A program made the position numbers and the translations under genes. Source: Prorocentrum cordatum (lineage: Eukaryota; Sar; Dinophyceae; Prorocentrales; Prorocentraceae). Taken from it: a stretch of DNA of 40,000 bases. Numbering within the stretch: position 1 is the first letter of the stretch; each line of letters begins with the position of its first letter. The DNA is taken from the NCBI GenBank assembly GCA_963575745.1, contig CAUYUJ010020528.1, positions 66,926-106,925 on the forward strand, given 5' to 3'. Below, piece after piece: positions 26,819 to 37,376 of the stretch. The notes below the pieces were generated by a model. It made no database searches. It was given only the letters and a program-made list of their open reading frames with translations, and was not told the DNA's origin.

Positions 26819-28095
26819 TTTGCCTCCTCGAGAGTTTTTTTCTATTCCTGGGCGATAGCGGGCGTTGCCTGGGGCGGGGCGGGGTGGGGGAGGGTTGCCG
26901 GGTTGGTAACGTCGCGTTTCGCGTCGGTGCTGTCCGGGACTGGGAATAAGGAAGGACAATTCGGAGGTCACCGCGAATCGCGACGTTGCCTGGGTGGGTC
27001 GGGGGTGGGGCGCCTACCCTCCAAGGTGGGCGCACCGCTCGCAAGCTCTTGCGCCGGTCAGGTGTTCCTGGCGCGCGTGCTGCCCCCCGTGGCAACGCGC
27101 TCACGTCTCCTTTTGCCCTGGCCACGGGGTCTGCCCCCCAAGGCGGGCGCCCACGTGCCCCGCTGCTCTTGCGCCCTCCGGTGTCCCGGCGCGCGTGCTG
27201 TTCTCCCAGGCGGCGCGCTCACTTTTTACATGCCGCCAGGCCGCCACTGCCCCATCGCCCCTGCGACCGGGCCTCCGCCGCCGCCTGGCTCGCCCTGTGG
27301 CTGGGCTGCTGCCCGCTCGGCCTGGCAGCGATGCATGCGCCGCCTGGGCTGGGCGCGGTTCCCACCTCTCCTCCGCCCCTCCCCGGCGCCGCCCTGGCGC
27401 CGCCTGGGCCGACGCCGCGCGGTCCCAGCCAGCGCTCCTGGCGACCGCTGCGTCTCGCCGGTCGTCAGTGCCCGGTGGCTGTTCTGGCAGGTTTTCGCTG
27501 CAGCCCGCGCGCGTTGGCGCATCCGCTGCGGGCTTCTCATGTCCCCTGGGCCATGTGCATCCAGCTGGCGCCGGCCCTCTGCAGCAAAGCGTGACGTTCC
27601 TGGCGGCGTGACGGACAACTGGATGCCCCCGCTACCGCAGTTCCGTGGGCCCGCCTCCTGTTTTACATCCTGGCGTATTTGTTCTCCTTGTTCATTGCGT
27701 TTCCTGCGCCTGCAGCCGTGGCTTCGGTCCGTGATGCCGCTTTGCGCCCACTGCCAGGTCACCTCAGCCCCGGCCGGCCATGCTGGCGCGCTCGCCCTGA
27801 AATTCTTTCCACGGTGAGTACCGTCCTCCTCCTCCTCCTCCTCCTCCTCCCCTCCCCTGCGGCCGTTCCCCCCCACCCTTTCTTCTTCTTGCAGCCGGAC
27901 GATTCGTGTGCCGAACGCCTTTGGCAAATCGAGCTCGCGAGCGGATTGTCTCTGCCGCGCCGCAGCGGAAAACGTGGAGGGGTCGGGGGGGCGGCCGGGG
28001 ACGGTGGCGGACGCTATCTCGAGAGGGGGGGAAAAGCGCATTCCTCTTGCCCCTCCCCTGGCCTTCGCCCCTCCCCTCTGAACCCTCCCGCCCCC
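26819..28095. other. Unassigned GC-rich region with an internal ~115-bp duplication
   Basis: GCTCTTGCGCC...TGTTCC/TGTCCC...GGCGCGCGTGCTG...GCGCTCAC occurs at about 27030-27112 and again at 27155-27230, indicating a diverged tandem duplication. A short (TCC)n tract lies at 27826-27850. Frames are open on all strands because of GC content, and no gene is recognised. Confidence 0.4.
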
Positions 28096-28271
28096 CCCTC
28101 GCCCCCGAGGGCAAGGTCCTGGACCTGAGCGCGGCGGAGCACGCGGAGGCCTGCCTGGAGCACGCGCCCCCCTCCGCCCCCGCCGCGAGCGCACAGCGCC
28201 TGGCCGAGGAGCCGCCGCCGCCGCCGACGACGCCACCGTTGACGCCGGCGGCGAGCGGCCGCCGTCGGTGA
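28096..28271 (+). CDS. Coding-like island, possible exon
   Basis: The frame APEGKVLDLSAAEHAEACLE followed by APAASAQRLAEEPPP has mixed helical composition and is preceded by a strong C/T tract ending in CGCCCCCGAG, which could be a 3' splice region. It ends at TGA 28269-28271, after the sequence turns into CCGCCG triplets. No family was recognised. Confidence 0.3.
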
Positions 28272-28301
28272 CGGCGGCCGCTCGTCCCCCTCTTTCTAAC
28301 T

Positions 28302-28390
28302 GGTCCTCCTCCTCCTCCTCCTCCTCCTCCTCGTCCTCCTCCTCGTCCTCCTCCTCCTCCTCGTCCTCCTCCTCTTCCGCTTCCTCCACC
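28302..28390. repeat. (TCC)n tract with TCG interruptions
   Basis: TCC triplets broken by TCG at semi-regular spacing. Confidence 0.9.
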
Positions 28391-28502
28391 GAGGCATCCT
28401 CCGCAGGCGCGGACTGGTGTAGTCGGGGCCGCTTGCAAGCGGTCGAGGTCCTCCGGTGTCCTCCTCTTCCTTGTTTTTAGCTAGTGCCCACTTCCTTTTT
28501 TT

Positions 28503-29423
28503 CCCTACCTAGGCTCTGCCTAGAAGGGTTCTTACTCTGTTTGCTTAAAGGGCCGGGCAGTGGGGCACGCCCTGGGCGGTTCCCCCGGCATCCGCCCCGC
28601 GGTTCCCCCAGTGACGTTCCCTTAGCTTCGCGTTGCTTATCTCATCTTAGCTTAGCATATGTAATATTACCTTAGCTTAGATTCACCTTACCTCAGTTTT
28701 ATCTTAGCTTAGCTTACCTTCATCTTAACTTCGCTGAGCTTTAGCATAGCAGAGCACAGCACAGCATAGCATAGCGTAGCATATTATAGCGCAGCATAGC
28801 ATATCATAACATAGCCCAGCATAGCATAGCATAGCGCAGCATCGCATAGCATAGCATAGCATAGCATAGCGCAGCACAACACAGCATAGCACAGCGCAGC
28901 ATAGCATAGCATAACATAGCAGAGCATAGCATAGCACAGCAGCAAAGCAAAGGCAAAACAACAGCAGCGGCAGCAAAGCAAAGCACAAGCAACGCAAAGC
29001 AAAGCAAAAGCATTAGCATGGGTGTAATCCCCTACCTAGGCTCTGCCTAGAGGGTTAGCTTAGCTTAGCTTAGCTTAGCATAGCGGAGCGCTGCATTAGC
29101 AGTAGCATAACATAGTCAATCATATCATGCCATATCATAACATAGCATAGCGCAGCATAGCATAGCATATCATAGCATACCATATCATATCATATCATAG
29201 CATATCATGGCATACCATATCTTAGCATAACACATCATAACATAGCTTAGCATAGCACAGCGCAGCACGACATATCATAGCTTAGCATAGCATATCATAA
29301 CATAGCATATCATAGTGCAGCATATCATAGCATAGCATCGCATAGCGCAGCATAGCATGGCATAGCACAGCATAGCATAGCAACTAGTGCTGCTTTCCTA
29401 GGGGCTCCAACTTCTAGGTAGGG
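28503..29423. repeat. (AGCAT)n pentanucleotide array bracketed by CCTAGG-rich motifs
   Basis: Degenerate AGCAT/AGCTT/AGCAC units with period 5 cover about 28620-29390. CCCTACCTAGGCTCTGCCTA occurs at 28503 (left) and again at about 29030 inside the array. The right edge, 29397-29423, carries CCTAGGGGCTCC and CTTCTAGGTAGGG, which reads in the opposite orientation. The left (28478) and right (29384) edges also both have CTAGTGC. The bracketing inverted motifs suggest a mobile or excised unit rather than a free satellite. The short open frames are repeat translations. Confidence 0.8.
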
Positions 29424-29444
29424 TCGCACTGGGGTAATTCATAT

Positions 29445-30345
29445 ACAATTCCTCCCTGTCGCGCCCCGAGGTCAGTCGGATGGGCGGGCCAGGCGTTTCG
29501 CCTGCCCGACGCTTCAAAATTGGCGACATTTTCGCAGATGGAGGGCGGATGATTTTCATAATGTTGCTCTCGGTTTAGTGCCGCGCGCGTTGGTTTGGCA
29601 AGAGGTTCTCAAAATGTGGCTCTCGCTCTAGCGCCACGCGCACTCGTCTCAAACATTCACAGACTTATCACATATTGGCTGCGGCCGTTTTCAAAATGTG
29701 GCTCTCGCTTTAGCGCTGCGCGCAATCGTCTTTGACTTACAAAATATTCAAGAGCTTCGCGGAATGAGGGCGGGCCGTTTTCAAAATGTGGCTCACGAGT
29801 GGACGCCGCGCACACTCGGTTTCAACATTTGCAGACATTTCACGGATTGAGCGCGGTTCCTTTTCAACATGTGGTGCTTGCCTTAGCGCCGCGCGCATGC
29901 GTGCCACGAAAATGCAGGAGTTTTACGGGTTCCCATCGTTAGCGTAGCAGATATGGTGTGCTTGGGCGGTTCAGGATTACTTGAGCGTAGAAGTTACGGA
30001 GATTCGCGGTGTGGAAGTCCCAGGGATGGCATGGTGGCACGTTTTTGGATCGGCAAGGCGCAACACTGAAGTTGATTCGTGACGTTGAAGTTCCGAGAGA
30101 GGTGTTTGGGCACGCTTCAGGATCATCCAACGGTTGTCTCCCAACGGGGCGAATCCCTGAGTGGAAATGGGCCCTCGTAGGAGCCTGTGAAGAGGGAGCT
30201 TGGAGGGAGGGTTTATTCCAGCATCGTTGTTGCAGTTGTCCTCCTCCTCCTCCTCCTCCCCCTCCTCCCCCCCTCCTCCTACTCCCCCCCTCCTCCTCCT
30301 CCTCCTCCTCCCTCCTCCTCCTCCTCCTCCCCTCCTCCTCCCTCT
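29445..30345 (-). repeat. Composite dispersed repeat, copy 2 (inverted)
   Basis: On the minus strand this reads GGA tract (30345-30238), head with CCTCCAAGCTCCCTCT and CCTGAAGCGT, five subrepeats of roughly 82 bp (plus-strand anchors AAAATGTGGCTC near 29560, 29611, 29693, 29783 and 29865) and a tail with GGCAGGCGAAACGCC at about 29502. The order matches 4496-5492. Copy 2 has one fewer subrepeat, one shortened to about 51 bp. No coding potential was recognised. Confidence 0.85.
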
Positions 30346-30900
30346 CCCCCTCGTTCGCTGGAGCTTTAATCCTCCCTCTCTCCCTCCCTCCATCCCTCCC
30401 TCCCCTCCCCTTCCCTCGCTCCCCCTCCCTCCCTCGCTCCCTCCCTCGCTCCCTCCCCTGTGTCCGTCTTGTCCCCCCTCCCCCCCGCCCTCCCAAGGTG
30501 ACCCGCAGGCGTGCGAAGGCGACTGCGCGTCGCGCCTCGCGGCCCGGGCCAAAAGCCGCCTGGAGAGGGGGGCGGCGCGAGACTGCCCGAGCAGACCGCG
30601 CTGCGCGCAGGCCTCCTCCTCCTCCTCCGCCTCCTCCTCCTCCTCCTCCTCCGCCTCCTCCTCCTCCTTCTCGTTTCCTCTCTTGTCCTTCCCTTCCTCT
30701 CCTTTTCCCCCTCCTCGTCCTCGTCCCCGCCCTCTCTCCTCGTCCTGGTCCTCCCTCGGTCCTCGGTCCTCGTGCTCTGCGCCCTCGTCCTCCCCTCCTC
30801 TTTTCCTTCGCTCTGGTCCCCGCCCTCGTCTTCGTCCTGACTGGTGCTCTCGTCCTCTCCTCCGGTCTCTCTGCCTGCACCTGCCGCCCGTGCGGCCAGG
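30346..30900. repeat. Polypyrimidine (CTCC)n, (TCC)n and CTCGTCCTC-rich region
   Basis: CTCCCTCC tetranucleotides lie at about 30366-30480, TCC triplets at 30612-30665, and degenerate CTCGTCC units to about 30860. A short GC-rich island interrupts at 30490-30605. Open frames on both strands are compositional. Confidence 0.8.
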
Positions 30901-31260
30901 AGCCGGAGCCCCGCATGATCGCGCGGTCGGGCTCGGAGCAGGCGTTCCCTCCCCTCCCCGCGACTGGGGCGTCTGCGGGGGCGCGGGCGGCGGCGCCACT
31001 GGCGACTGACGGGCGGCAGGCGGCATGCGGCGGGCGGCGGGGGGCGTGCGGCATGCGTCGGGCGGCGGGCGGCGGGCGGCGGGCGGCAGGCAGCGCCAAA
31101 CACGCAGCGGCGGTGGCAGTGGTGGCAGCGGCGGCAGCGGCAAGGGCGGCGGTGGCAGCGGCGGCATCGGCAGAGACGGCAGCGGCGACAGGCGGCAGAG
31201 GCGGCGGTGGTAGCAATGGCGGCCGCAGCAGGCAGCTGGCGGCAGCCCCGTTTTCGTTGT
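30901..31260. repeat. GGC-rich heptamer/hexamer arrays
   Basis: GGCGGGC heptamers lie at about 31010-31095, and GGCAGC/GGCGGT hexamer-like units at 31100-31235. Ala/Gly/Arg frames across it are repeat translations. Confidence 0.8.
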
Positions 31261-31749
31261 CGTCGTCGTCCTCCTCCTCCTCTTTCGTTGCTCCCCCAAT
31301 CCTCCAAGACCCTAGACCCCCCCAGAGACCTTTGAGAACCATTTCACCCCGAGAAAGCTCCCAAAGCGCCCTCTCTCTTTCGTCTTCGTTGGCATCGTCG
31401 TCCTTGCCCTCCTTGCCCCGCTCCTCCCTTCATCCTCATCCTTCCCTTCCCCTTCTTCTTCTGCTTGCCTCCTCCTTGTCGCCCCCCTCCAGGCTACGAT
31501 CTAGGCGCCGTTTGGGGCTCCCACGCGCGCGGGGGCGCGCGGGCGGGGGCAGCCATACGGCCCCAGCCGCCAGCGGCCCGCGGCGAGGCGGGCGCTGGTG
31601 CATCCTCTGGAGCTGGCGGCACGGCTCCCGAACGACGGACACCCTCGCCAGCCTGGCACAGGCGCCTGAGGCGGCGGCGCGCCTCGGCGAGGGCGGTGCT
31701 GCGCGCAGCGGCCGCCCGCAGTCTCTTCTCAAGCCACCACGGCGAGGCC
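31261..31749. other. Region upstream of LINE ORF1, possible 5' UTR
   Basis: TCC/CTT-rich DNA to about 31490 is followed by GC-rich sequence in frame with ORF1 but Arg/Ala-rich. The true 5' end of the LINE cannot be located. Confidence 0.35.
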
Positions 31750-32730
31750 ATGCAGGAAGGCGGGGCGGCCCCGCCGCCCCCGTGGCAGCAGCAACGCACT
31801 AGCAGCGGCCCGCTCTGGGCCTGCGCCGCCACCAGGGCTTGCGGCTACGCCAGTAACTTCGCGAGCCGCGAGACCTGCTGGGCGTGCGGGCGGGACCGCA
31901 GAGGCAAGCCGACGGCGGCACCAGGTGCGCGTCAGCAGGCCAGGCCTCGCTCCCAGCCGCGCCCTCGCTCAGGTGGTGCTGCTCGTGAGGCTCGCGGTGC
32001 TCGCGCTGAAGGCGACGCCGTGGACGCCAGCACCAGCAGCACCGAGACCCACGCAGTGGCCAAGTGTCGGAGGGCGCTCACGGCACTGCGCAACATCTAC
32101 GACGACAAGCACCAATTCGTCCTGGCGGCCAAAGCGGAGCTCGGCCAGGCCGAGGCCGCGGAGCGCTCCACCATGTCCCCCGCGGATGGCCTGCGTTCAG
32201 CTCTGGGCCGCCAGGCCACCCGCGAGGCTGAGCGCGCCAAACTCCAGGAGGAAGTGGATGAGCTCACTGCTAGCTTCAAGATTGCCACCGAGAAGCTGGA
32301 CGCCGTCAAGACCCAGTGCGTGGAGTCCGAGGCGGAGGTCGCGCAGGCCAAGCTCGCCAGCGCAGCCCCACCGCTGGCAGGCGACGCGGCTTCCACGGTG
32401 GCGGCGCTCCAGCAGCTCCTCCAGGGTGCCCGCGCCTCCATCCAGCAGGGCCAGGGCCGCAACGTGGTGGGCTGCGCCGTCCTGGAGCAGCTGGTCGGCC
32501 ACGTCCGCATCCTCGGTGCAGCCCTTCTTGCCCAGCTTGCGACAGTGGCTGCCGCTGCCTTTCGACCCGCGGGTGAGCAGCCCGCTGGCGCCAGCGCCCC
32601 ACCACCGTCGGCAGCAGCATCGCCCGCAGCACCCGCAGCACCGGCCCCAGCTACTCCCAACGCCCGCCACCAGCAGGCGATCGCTGAGGGCGGACCAGCG
32701 GCGCAATGGGAGTTTGCGGGCGCTGCGTAG
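31750..32730 (+). CDS. LINE ORF1: RanBP2-type zinc finger and coiled-coil protein (326 aa)
   Basis: ATG 31750 is chosen because it directly precedes the zinc finger; the frame is open further left but becomes Arg/Ala-rich. Residues 23-46 give W-x-C-x5-C-x11-C-x2-C (LWACAATRACGY...NFASRETCWACG), a RanBP2-like zinc ribbon that can bind RNA or protein. Residues ~95-215 are charged heptad-like helix (YDDKHQFVLAAKAELGQAEA, AERAKLQEEVDELTASFKIA), likely a coiled coil for multimerisation. The C-terminus is Ala/Pro/Gln-rich. In LINEs, ORF1 proteins coat the RNA. The ORF2 frame starts just after the TAG, one frame over. Confidence 0.65.
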   Translation: MQEGGAAPPPPWQQQRTSSGPLWACAATRACGYASNFASRETCWACGRDRRGKPTAAPGARQQARPRSQPRPRSGGAAREARGARAEGDAVDASTSSTETHAVAKCRRALTALRNIYDDKHQFVLAAKAELGQAEAAERSTMSPADGLRSALGRQATREAERAKLQEEVDELTASFKIATEKLDAVKTQCVESEAEVAQAKLASAAPPLAGDAASTVAALQQLLQGARASIQQGQGRNVVGCAVLEQLVGHVRILGAALLAQLATVAAAAFRPAGEQPAGASAPPPSAAASPAAPAAPAPATPNARHQQAIAEGGPAAQWEFAGAA

Positions 32731-32742
32731 GCGCGGGCGGCG

Positions 32743-33594
32743 TCACGGCGCCAGGCAACAGACGGGCATCATCACTTTCAACGGCTCATGCTGGACATCG
32801 CTGCAGCGCTTCCTCCAAGAGGGGTCCGCGGACGCGCTCATCGTCTCTGCGCAGGAGCTTCGACTTGATGGCGAGGCCCTCGACAGAGCACAGACATGGG
32901 CGCGGCAGAACAGATGGCAGCCATTCATCAGCAAGTGCCGCAGGTTGGAGACAGGACTGCCGAGTGGGGGGTCGGGATCTTCGCCAGAGCGCATGTGCAC
33001 ACTGCGCTGCTTAGCGGTCACGGGGGCGTGCGTTGTGGTTTTGAGATCTTCCGGTCTTGGGCGGTGGCTGTTCACGTACAAGCAGGTTTACTAGGGTGCT
33101 TCATCGTGGGTTCCGCGTGCATGAAGTCTGTTGGCCAGGCCGACTACCTCGCTGCCAACTACCAGAAGCTCATGCGCATTGCTGAGGCCACGCGCTACTT
33201 CTCGGCCCCGTTCGTCTTCGCTGGGCGCTAGGGCGCTGAGCCCCAATATCTAAAGGACTACAGGTTCTTGCAGGTCATGCCAGCGACAGCGGTCGCCGCC
33301 GCGCCGCTGGGCACGTGCCGATGCCCAGTTGCAGGCACAGACCGGACCATCGACTACTGGCTTGTCTCGCCCGACTTCGTGAAGGCTTGCGACCGGCCCC
33401 GCGTCTTAGACTCGTGGGCGCCGCGCCCGCGCTTCCTTGTTCGCCTCGACTTGGCTGCGAAGCCTAGGGCCCAGCTGCAGCTGCGCCTGCAAGCCCCATC
33501 GGCCTGTTCCCAAGCAGTCCCCTCGCTATGCGGGCGCTGCGCCAATGCTGGGCGCGCCGCCCTAGCAGCCGTGCCTCGACGTGGCGCGGCGTGA
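32743..33594 (+). pseudogene. LINE ORF2 endonuclease (APE-like) domain, broken
   Basis: ITFNGSCWTSLQRFL is the N-terminal strand, and IVSAQELRLDGEA holds the catalytic Glu. A G run near 32965 shifts the frame: GLPSGG continues as VGIFARAHVHTAL one frame over. TAG at 33229-33231 replaces the region where GDFN is expected, and the frame then resumes as GAEPQYLKDYRFLQVMPATA. APLGTCRCPVAGTDRTIDYW carries the conserved IDY motif. The terminal SDH-like histidine appears replaced (RPRFLVRLDL). Inactive. Confidence 0.7.
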
Positions 33595-33609
33595 CGCAAG
33601 TCGTGGGCT

Positions 33610-35540
33610 ACAAGGGGGCCCTCGGCAGCCGCGGCGCAGGGGCTGGGCGACCTCTACTCCAGCTTCGTGTCCTCCGTCGAGCAGGACCTTGCTCATATTT
33701 ACCAGGTCGAGGATCGGCCAGCTCGCCGTGGACGAGGTGCCCCGCCGCAATGCACTTGGGGACCCATTAGTGGGCAGATTTTGAACGGGAGGCCTGCTGC
33801 AGGCTCGGGGGCTTTTCGCAACCTGTCCACGGCGGTGTCTGACCTGGTGGCCTCCGTGGAGAGACAGCAGCAGGACCCTCGACACTGGCGTCGCATCGCT
33901 CGTGCCCTCCGATCTGGACATCGGCAGGGCGTCCACGCACAGGATGGTGCACAATTGCATGCATGGGCATGGCCAGTTATACGCTGCGCGGTCGGTCTGG
34001 AGCGCCAGCACTGCATTGACGTCTTGAAAGGCGATGCAACCGCGGTGGAGGAGCATGCCCATCGTCTTGAACACAGGGCAGCGACCAAGGGGGTCCAGCG
34101 CTTCCACAAGTGGGCCCAGGACGCGCTCGCCACTGGGGCTGCCCCCGTCATCGGCCTGACGAAGCTGAAGGGCTGGGCGCGCAACGAGGTTGTCGTCTTT
34201 GGCCTTCGCGCGCCCCTTCCACAAATGGTTGCTGACAATCAGATGTATTTTTGGGGCAATATCTGGCAGGCCGACAGGGTGCGCTGTAGCCGCCAAGGCT
34301 CAGCTGTTTCCCGATCGGTTCGAGGGCGTCGCAGATGGCCGCGGCCTCAGCGGGTGCGACGCGAATCACCTTGCGGATTGCCCTGGCGACCTGTTCACTC
34401 TCAGTTCCTTGCCGGCTGATTCGCTCCCTGTCGCTGCAGTGGCGGAAGTGCGCCAGGCGGCGAAGTCGTTCCGATGGAGAACGGGGCTGGCCGCAGACGC
34501 GCTCCCTCCGCGAGCGTTCTCGCTCCTGGCCGACGAGGCCCTCGCCGTGTTGGTGGGCCTGCTTTGGGCGGCGGAGAGCTGGGGCCGATGGCCCACCGCC
34601 ATCATGGTGGCTCACGTGCTGCTGCTCGCCAAGCCGACTGGAGGCTTCAGGCCCATCGTGCTGCTCCCTTCGATCTATAGGATTTACACCAATATCAGGA
34701 TCGTGCACGTCAGGAGGTGGGCGGCCGCAAACACCAGGCCCTACTTCGCCCTGGGCGCAGGGCGTTCCACCATCGACGTCGGCGCCCGCGCCTTGGTCTA
34801 CGCGGAGGCCGCCGACCAGGGAGATGACGACGCCATCATCGCTGCCGTGGTCGACATCAGCAAGTGCTTCGACGGGGTCGACTGGCGCAGGATCATCGGC
34901 GCCGCCAGCGCCTCGATTTCCCGCTTGCAATCTCGCGGGCCGTCTTGGCGGTGTGCGCTGCGCCCGGGCGGATTCGCTGGGGCGCCGCCTACTCCTGCGC
35001 TGTCAAGGCCATGCAGGGAGTCCTGCCGGGGTGCTCCGTGGCCATGTTTCTGCTTCAGCTGGTCATGATGCGGCCGCGCGGCGTCTACAGCGCGTCCGTC
35101 GACGCTATCCCGCGAGCCCTGGGCGTCTACGCCGACGACGTCAGCTGCAGATCAGGGCGCAGCGCTGCCTGATAGAGGACGTCGCGGTCTCGGCCGCATC
35201 GCGCCTCGCGGCGGCCCCCCAGGCCTTGAAAATGCCCGCCGCCAATGACGAAGCCAAGGTCCTCGGCTCGACCGGGGCCCTCGCCAGGTCAGTCGCCGAG
35301 CGGTTGGCCCAGCGCGGCTTCCAAGCGGCCAGCGAGCTGAGTATCTTGGGCGTGGAGTGCCGCGCGGGGGGCCGCCTCAAGTGCGCCGAGGTCCACGAGC
35401 GCATCGGGGGGATCAAAGTGAGGATCCCGCGTTTCAGGGGGCTGAAGGGCATGGCGAAGCTGGCTCGCAGGATTGCGCGCCCTTGTCTTGCCCCTGGTAT
35501 AGCGCGCGGGCTACGCGTTGTCGGTGCGCCGCCTGCCACG
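33610..35540 (+). pseudogene. LINE ORF2 reverse transcriptase domain, frameshifted
   Basis: A linker in frame 1 (33610-34190, including YSSFVSSVEQDLAHIYQVED) leads to RT in frame 2 from about 34190: WRTGLAADALPPR, KPTGGFRPIVLLPSIYRIY, then motif A VVDISKCFDGVDW (about 34846-34884). Between 34905 and 34935 the reading frame moves to frame 1, giving motif B QGVLPGCSVAMFLLQL and motif C VYADDV (35125-35142) with both Asp. Near 35145 it moves to frame 0 for the thumb (AQRCLIEDVAVSAASRLA, SILGVECRAGGRL). The catalytic residues survive although the frame does not. Confidence 0.75.
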
Positions 35541-36252
35541 GTCAGAGAAATGGCGCGTCTCGTTCGCACTGGAAGGAGCAAGACGCCTACGGCTTCGTCT
35601 GCGTGGCTCGCTTCCTTGCTCGAGGATGCGCCCCCGCCAAATGCCGGACTCCATGGTGGTCGTCGAGCCCGTGTGCACGTGGGCCCAGCTCGTCTTCAAC
35701 CAGAAGATCCCACAGGGCGCACTATCAATCATGGCGAGTCCAACCGACCACATTGGCTTCATCAGCGACACCATGGGCATTCATTGCAGGACCTGCGGGC
35801 GCATTCATCCTCGACATTCGTCGACTGGGTTGGCGGGCGCACTCAGCTGTGCACTGCGCTGGGAGACGGGCAATGGCGTGCACTGCATCTTCTAAATCTC
35901 GCCCCCCACTTGTTTCGTGCCATGGCAAGGCGCAGCTGCAGATCGGTCAAGTGGGAGGAATGGGCCAATCGCGAGGATCATGTTCCAGAACGTCCCATCG
36001 CCACCACGTGATCCGCGGGGCTACTGGATCGAACAGTTGGCAGCCCTGATGCACGCGTCGCCTGAGTCATCAACCTGGGTTCTAGCTCCCAAAGCGCGCG
36101 GCGCTCTTCGTTCGACAGTTATTGGAGCTCAGTGGTCTCAACACCGACTATGCAGGATGGGGTGTCTTGTCTGTGGTTCACGTGGCGGTCTACATAACAG
36201 ATTCTGGACTTGCCCCCACTCTGATGACATGACGAGGCGCGCTGTAGACTAG
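35541..36252 (+). pseudogene. LINE ORF2 C-terminal region with zinc-ribbon motif
   Basis: Frame 1 segments QMPDSMVVVEPVCTWAQLVF and MGIHCRTCGRIH, and at about 36157-36222 GCLVCGSRG followed by LHNRFWTCPH, give a C-x2-C...H...C zinc-binding pattern typical of the region between RT and RNase H in these LINEs. A TAG ends the frame at 36250-36252. Confidence 0.55.
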
Positions 36253-36329
36253 GAGCTGATTGACGTGGCGACCAGCGCTGATGTTAACGACTTGTTCTTC
36301 ACGCGTGGCTTGCTGCGCTGCCGCGCGTC

Positions 36330-36980
36330 ATGCTGCCCGACGTGCCGCCGCCGCTGGACACGCGGCGCTGGTGGTACTGCATGGGGGGCCAGGCCATGGG
36401 CGTCGCGGTCGTGGTCTACGCCGACGGCTTGGCTCAGAGCCCGCTGTGCGGGCCTGAGGCCAACCGCGCTGGCTGGGGCATCGCCATCCTTCGCGGACGC
36501 CAGCTCCGCGGGATGACTTTTGGACCCCTGCCGGGGCCCGGGCTGGCGGCCCAGCGCGGGGGGATCTACGCCGTCCTCCAGGTGATCAAGCATGGCCACC
36601 TCCCCCTTCGCATCAAGACGGACTGTCTGGGCTTGGTGGAGTCACCCGCCTGGGGCAAGGAGCACTGCGCGCGCGCCAGGCGGGGCAGCGCGGACCTTTG
36701 GCGACAGCTGTGGCACGCCATCGAGGACATGGGTGGCCTCTCGGACCAGCTGCAGGTCGCGTGGGTCGAGGGCCACCAGACATGCATTATCGCTGGCGAC
36801 AGCATTGGCAAGATAGGCAACGACTTCGCCGACGTGGCAACCAGGAAGGACGCCGAGCTGCGTGCCTTCCCCGACGACGCCTACGCGGAGCACCAGAGGC
36901 TGCTCAAAGCCGCGCGGCAGGTCGCCGCCTGGATCGGCAACGTGCAGGCCGAGCCCGACGGCCTGGGCGACAGAGTGCCT
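36330..36980 (+). pseudogene. LINE RNase H domain
   Basis: Frame 0. VAVVVYADGLAQ supplies the first Asp (36423-36425) and AGWGIAIL the following strand. In AAQRGGIYAVLQVI the usual catalytic Glu (normally A-E-L/I-Y-A) is Gly. RIKTDCLGLVE carries the next Asp. WVEGHQTCIIAGDS and GNDFADVATRKDA carry the His and the last Asp. The lost Glu and frame displacement from the zinc ribbon argue that it is inactive. The frame continues to 37319 but becomes Arg/Gly-rich after about 36980. Confidence 0.7.
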
Positions 36981-37376
36981 GCGGTGGGCAGGCGCTCACG
37001 GCGCAAGGCGGTTACTGGGGCGGCCACTGACGCCCCGCGCGGGCCGAGCGGCCTGCGGTCGCGCGGAGGCGGCCTCGAGGCGAGATGCAGCGCGTCTCAC
37101 TCGCCTGTGTCGACGGCTGTCGGGTGCCCGCGAGGGCGGTCCTGGCCTCGGCGGCTCTGTCATTGCGTCTTTCAGCGCTGCCCCCTGGCAGCCACTTGCC
37201 GGTTTGTCCGGGGCTGCTCTGCGGGGGGCCGCGCGCGCGCAGGCTCGGCTTCTCTGCAGTGCCGAGCTCCCCAGGGCGAAACGACCCTGTGTGGGCGGCC
37301 CATGGCCCCAGGGACCTGAGGGGTCAGTGGCCCCTGCCGAAACGATGCAAATAAGGTCGGGGATGAGCTTCGCAGG
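36981..37376. other. Region downstream of LINE RNase H, possible 3' UTR
   Basis: GC-rich, without recognisable domains. No poly(A) run or tandem 3' repeat marks the LINE end. Confidence 0.35.

Larger units (their letters stand above)
31750..36960 (+). mobile_element. Decayed LINE (non-LTR) retrotransposon with RNase H
   Basis: Domain order is ORF1 with a RanBP2-type zinc finger and coiled coil, APE-like endonuclease, reverse transcriptase, C-terminal zinc ribbon and RNase H, all on the plus strand. This is the architecture of RNase H-bearing non-LTR elements common in dinoflagellate genomes. ORF1 is intact, but the second ORF is broken by at least five frame changes and one in-frame TAG, so this copy cannot make a full polyprotein. 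Element ends are undefined: no poly(A) tail or target duplication is visible. Confidence 0.8.

Noticed and set aside
28725-29019. Three minus-strand Cys/Leu/Met/Tyr-rich open frames
   Set aside because: They translate the AGCAT/TGCTA pentanucleotide in all three phases, with no independent information.
30366-31740. 597-codon plus-strand and 467-codon minus-strand frames across 29939-31802
   Set aside because: Both are dominated by TCC, CTCC and GGC repeat translation. Credible coding starts only at the zinc-finger ORF1 (31750).
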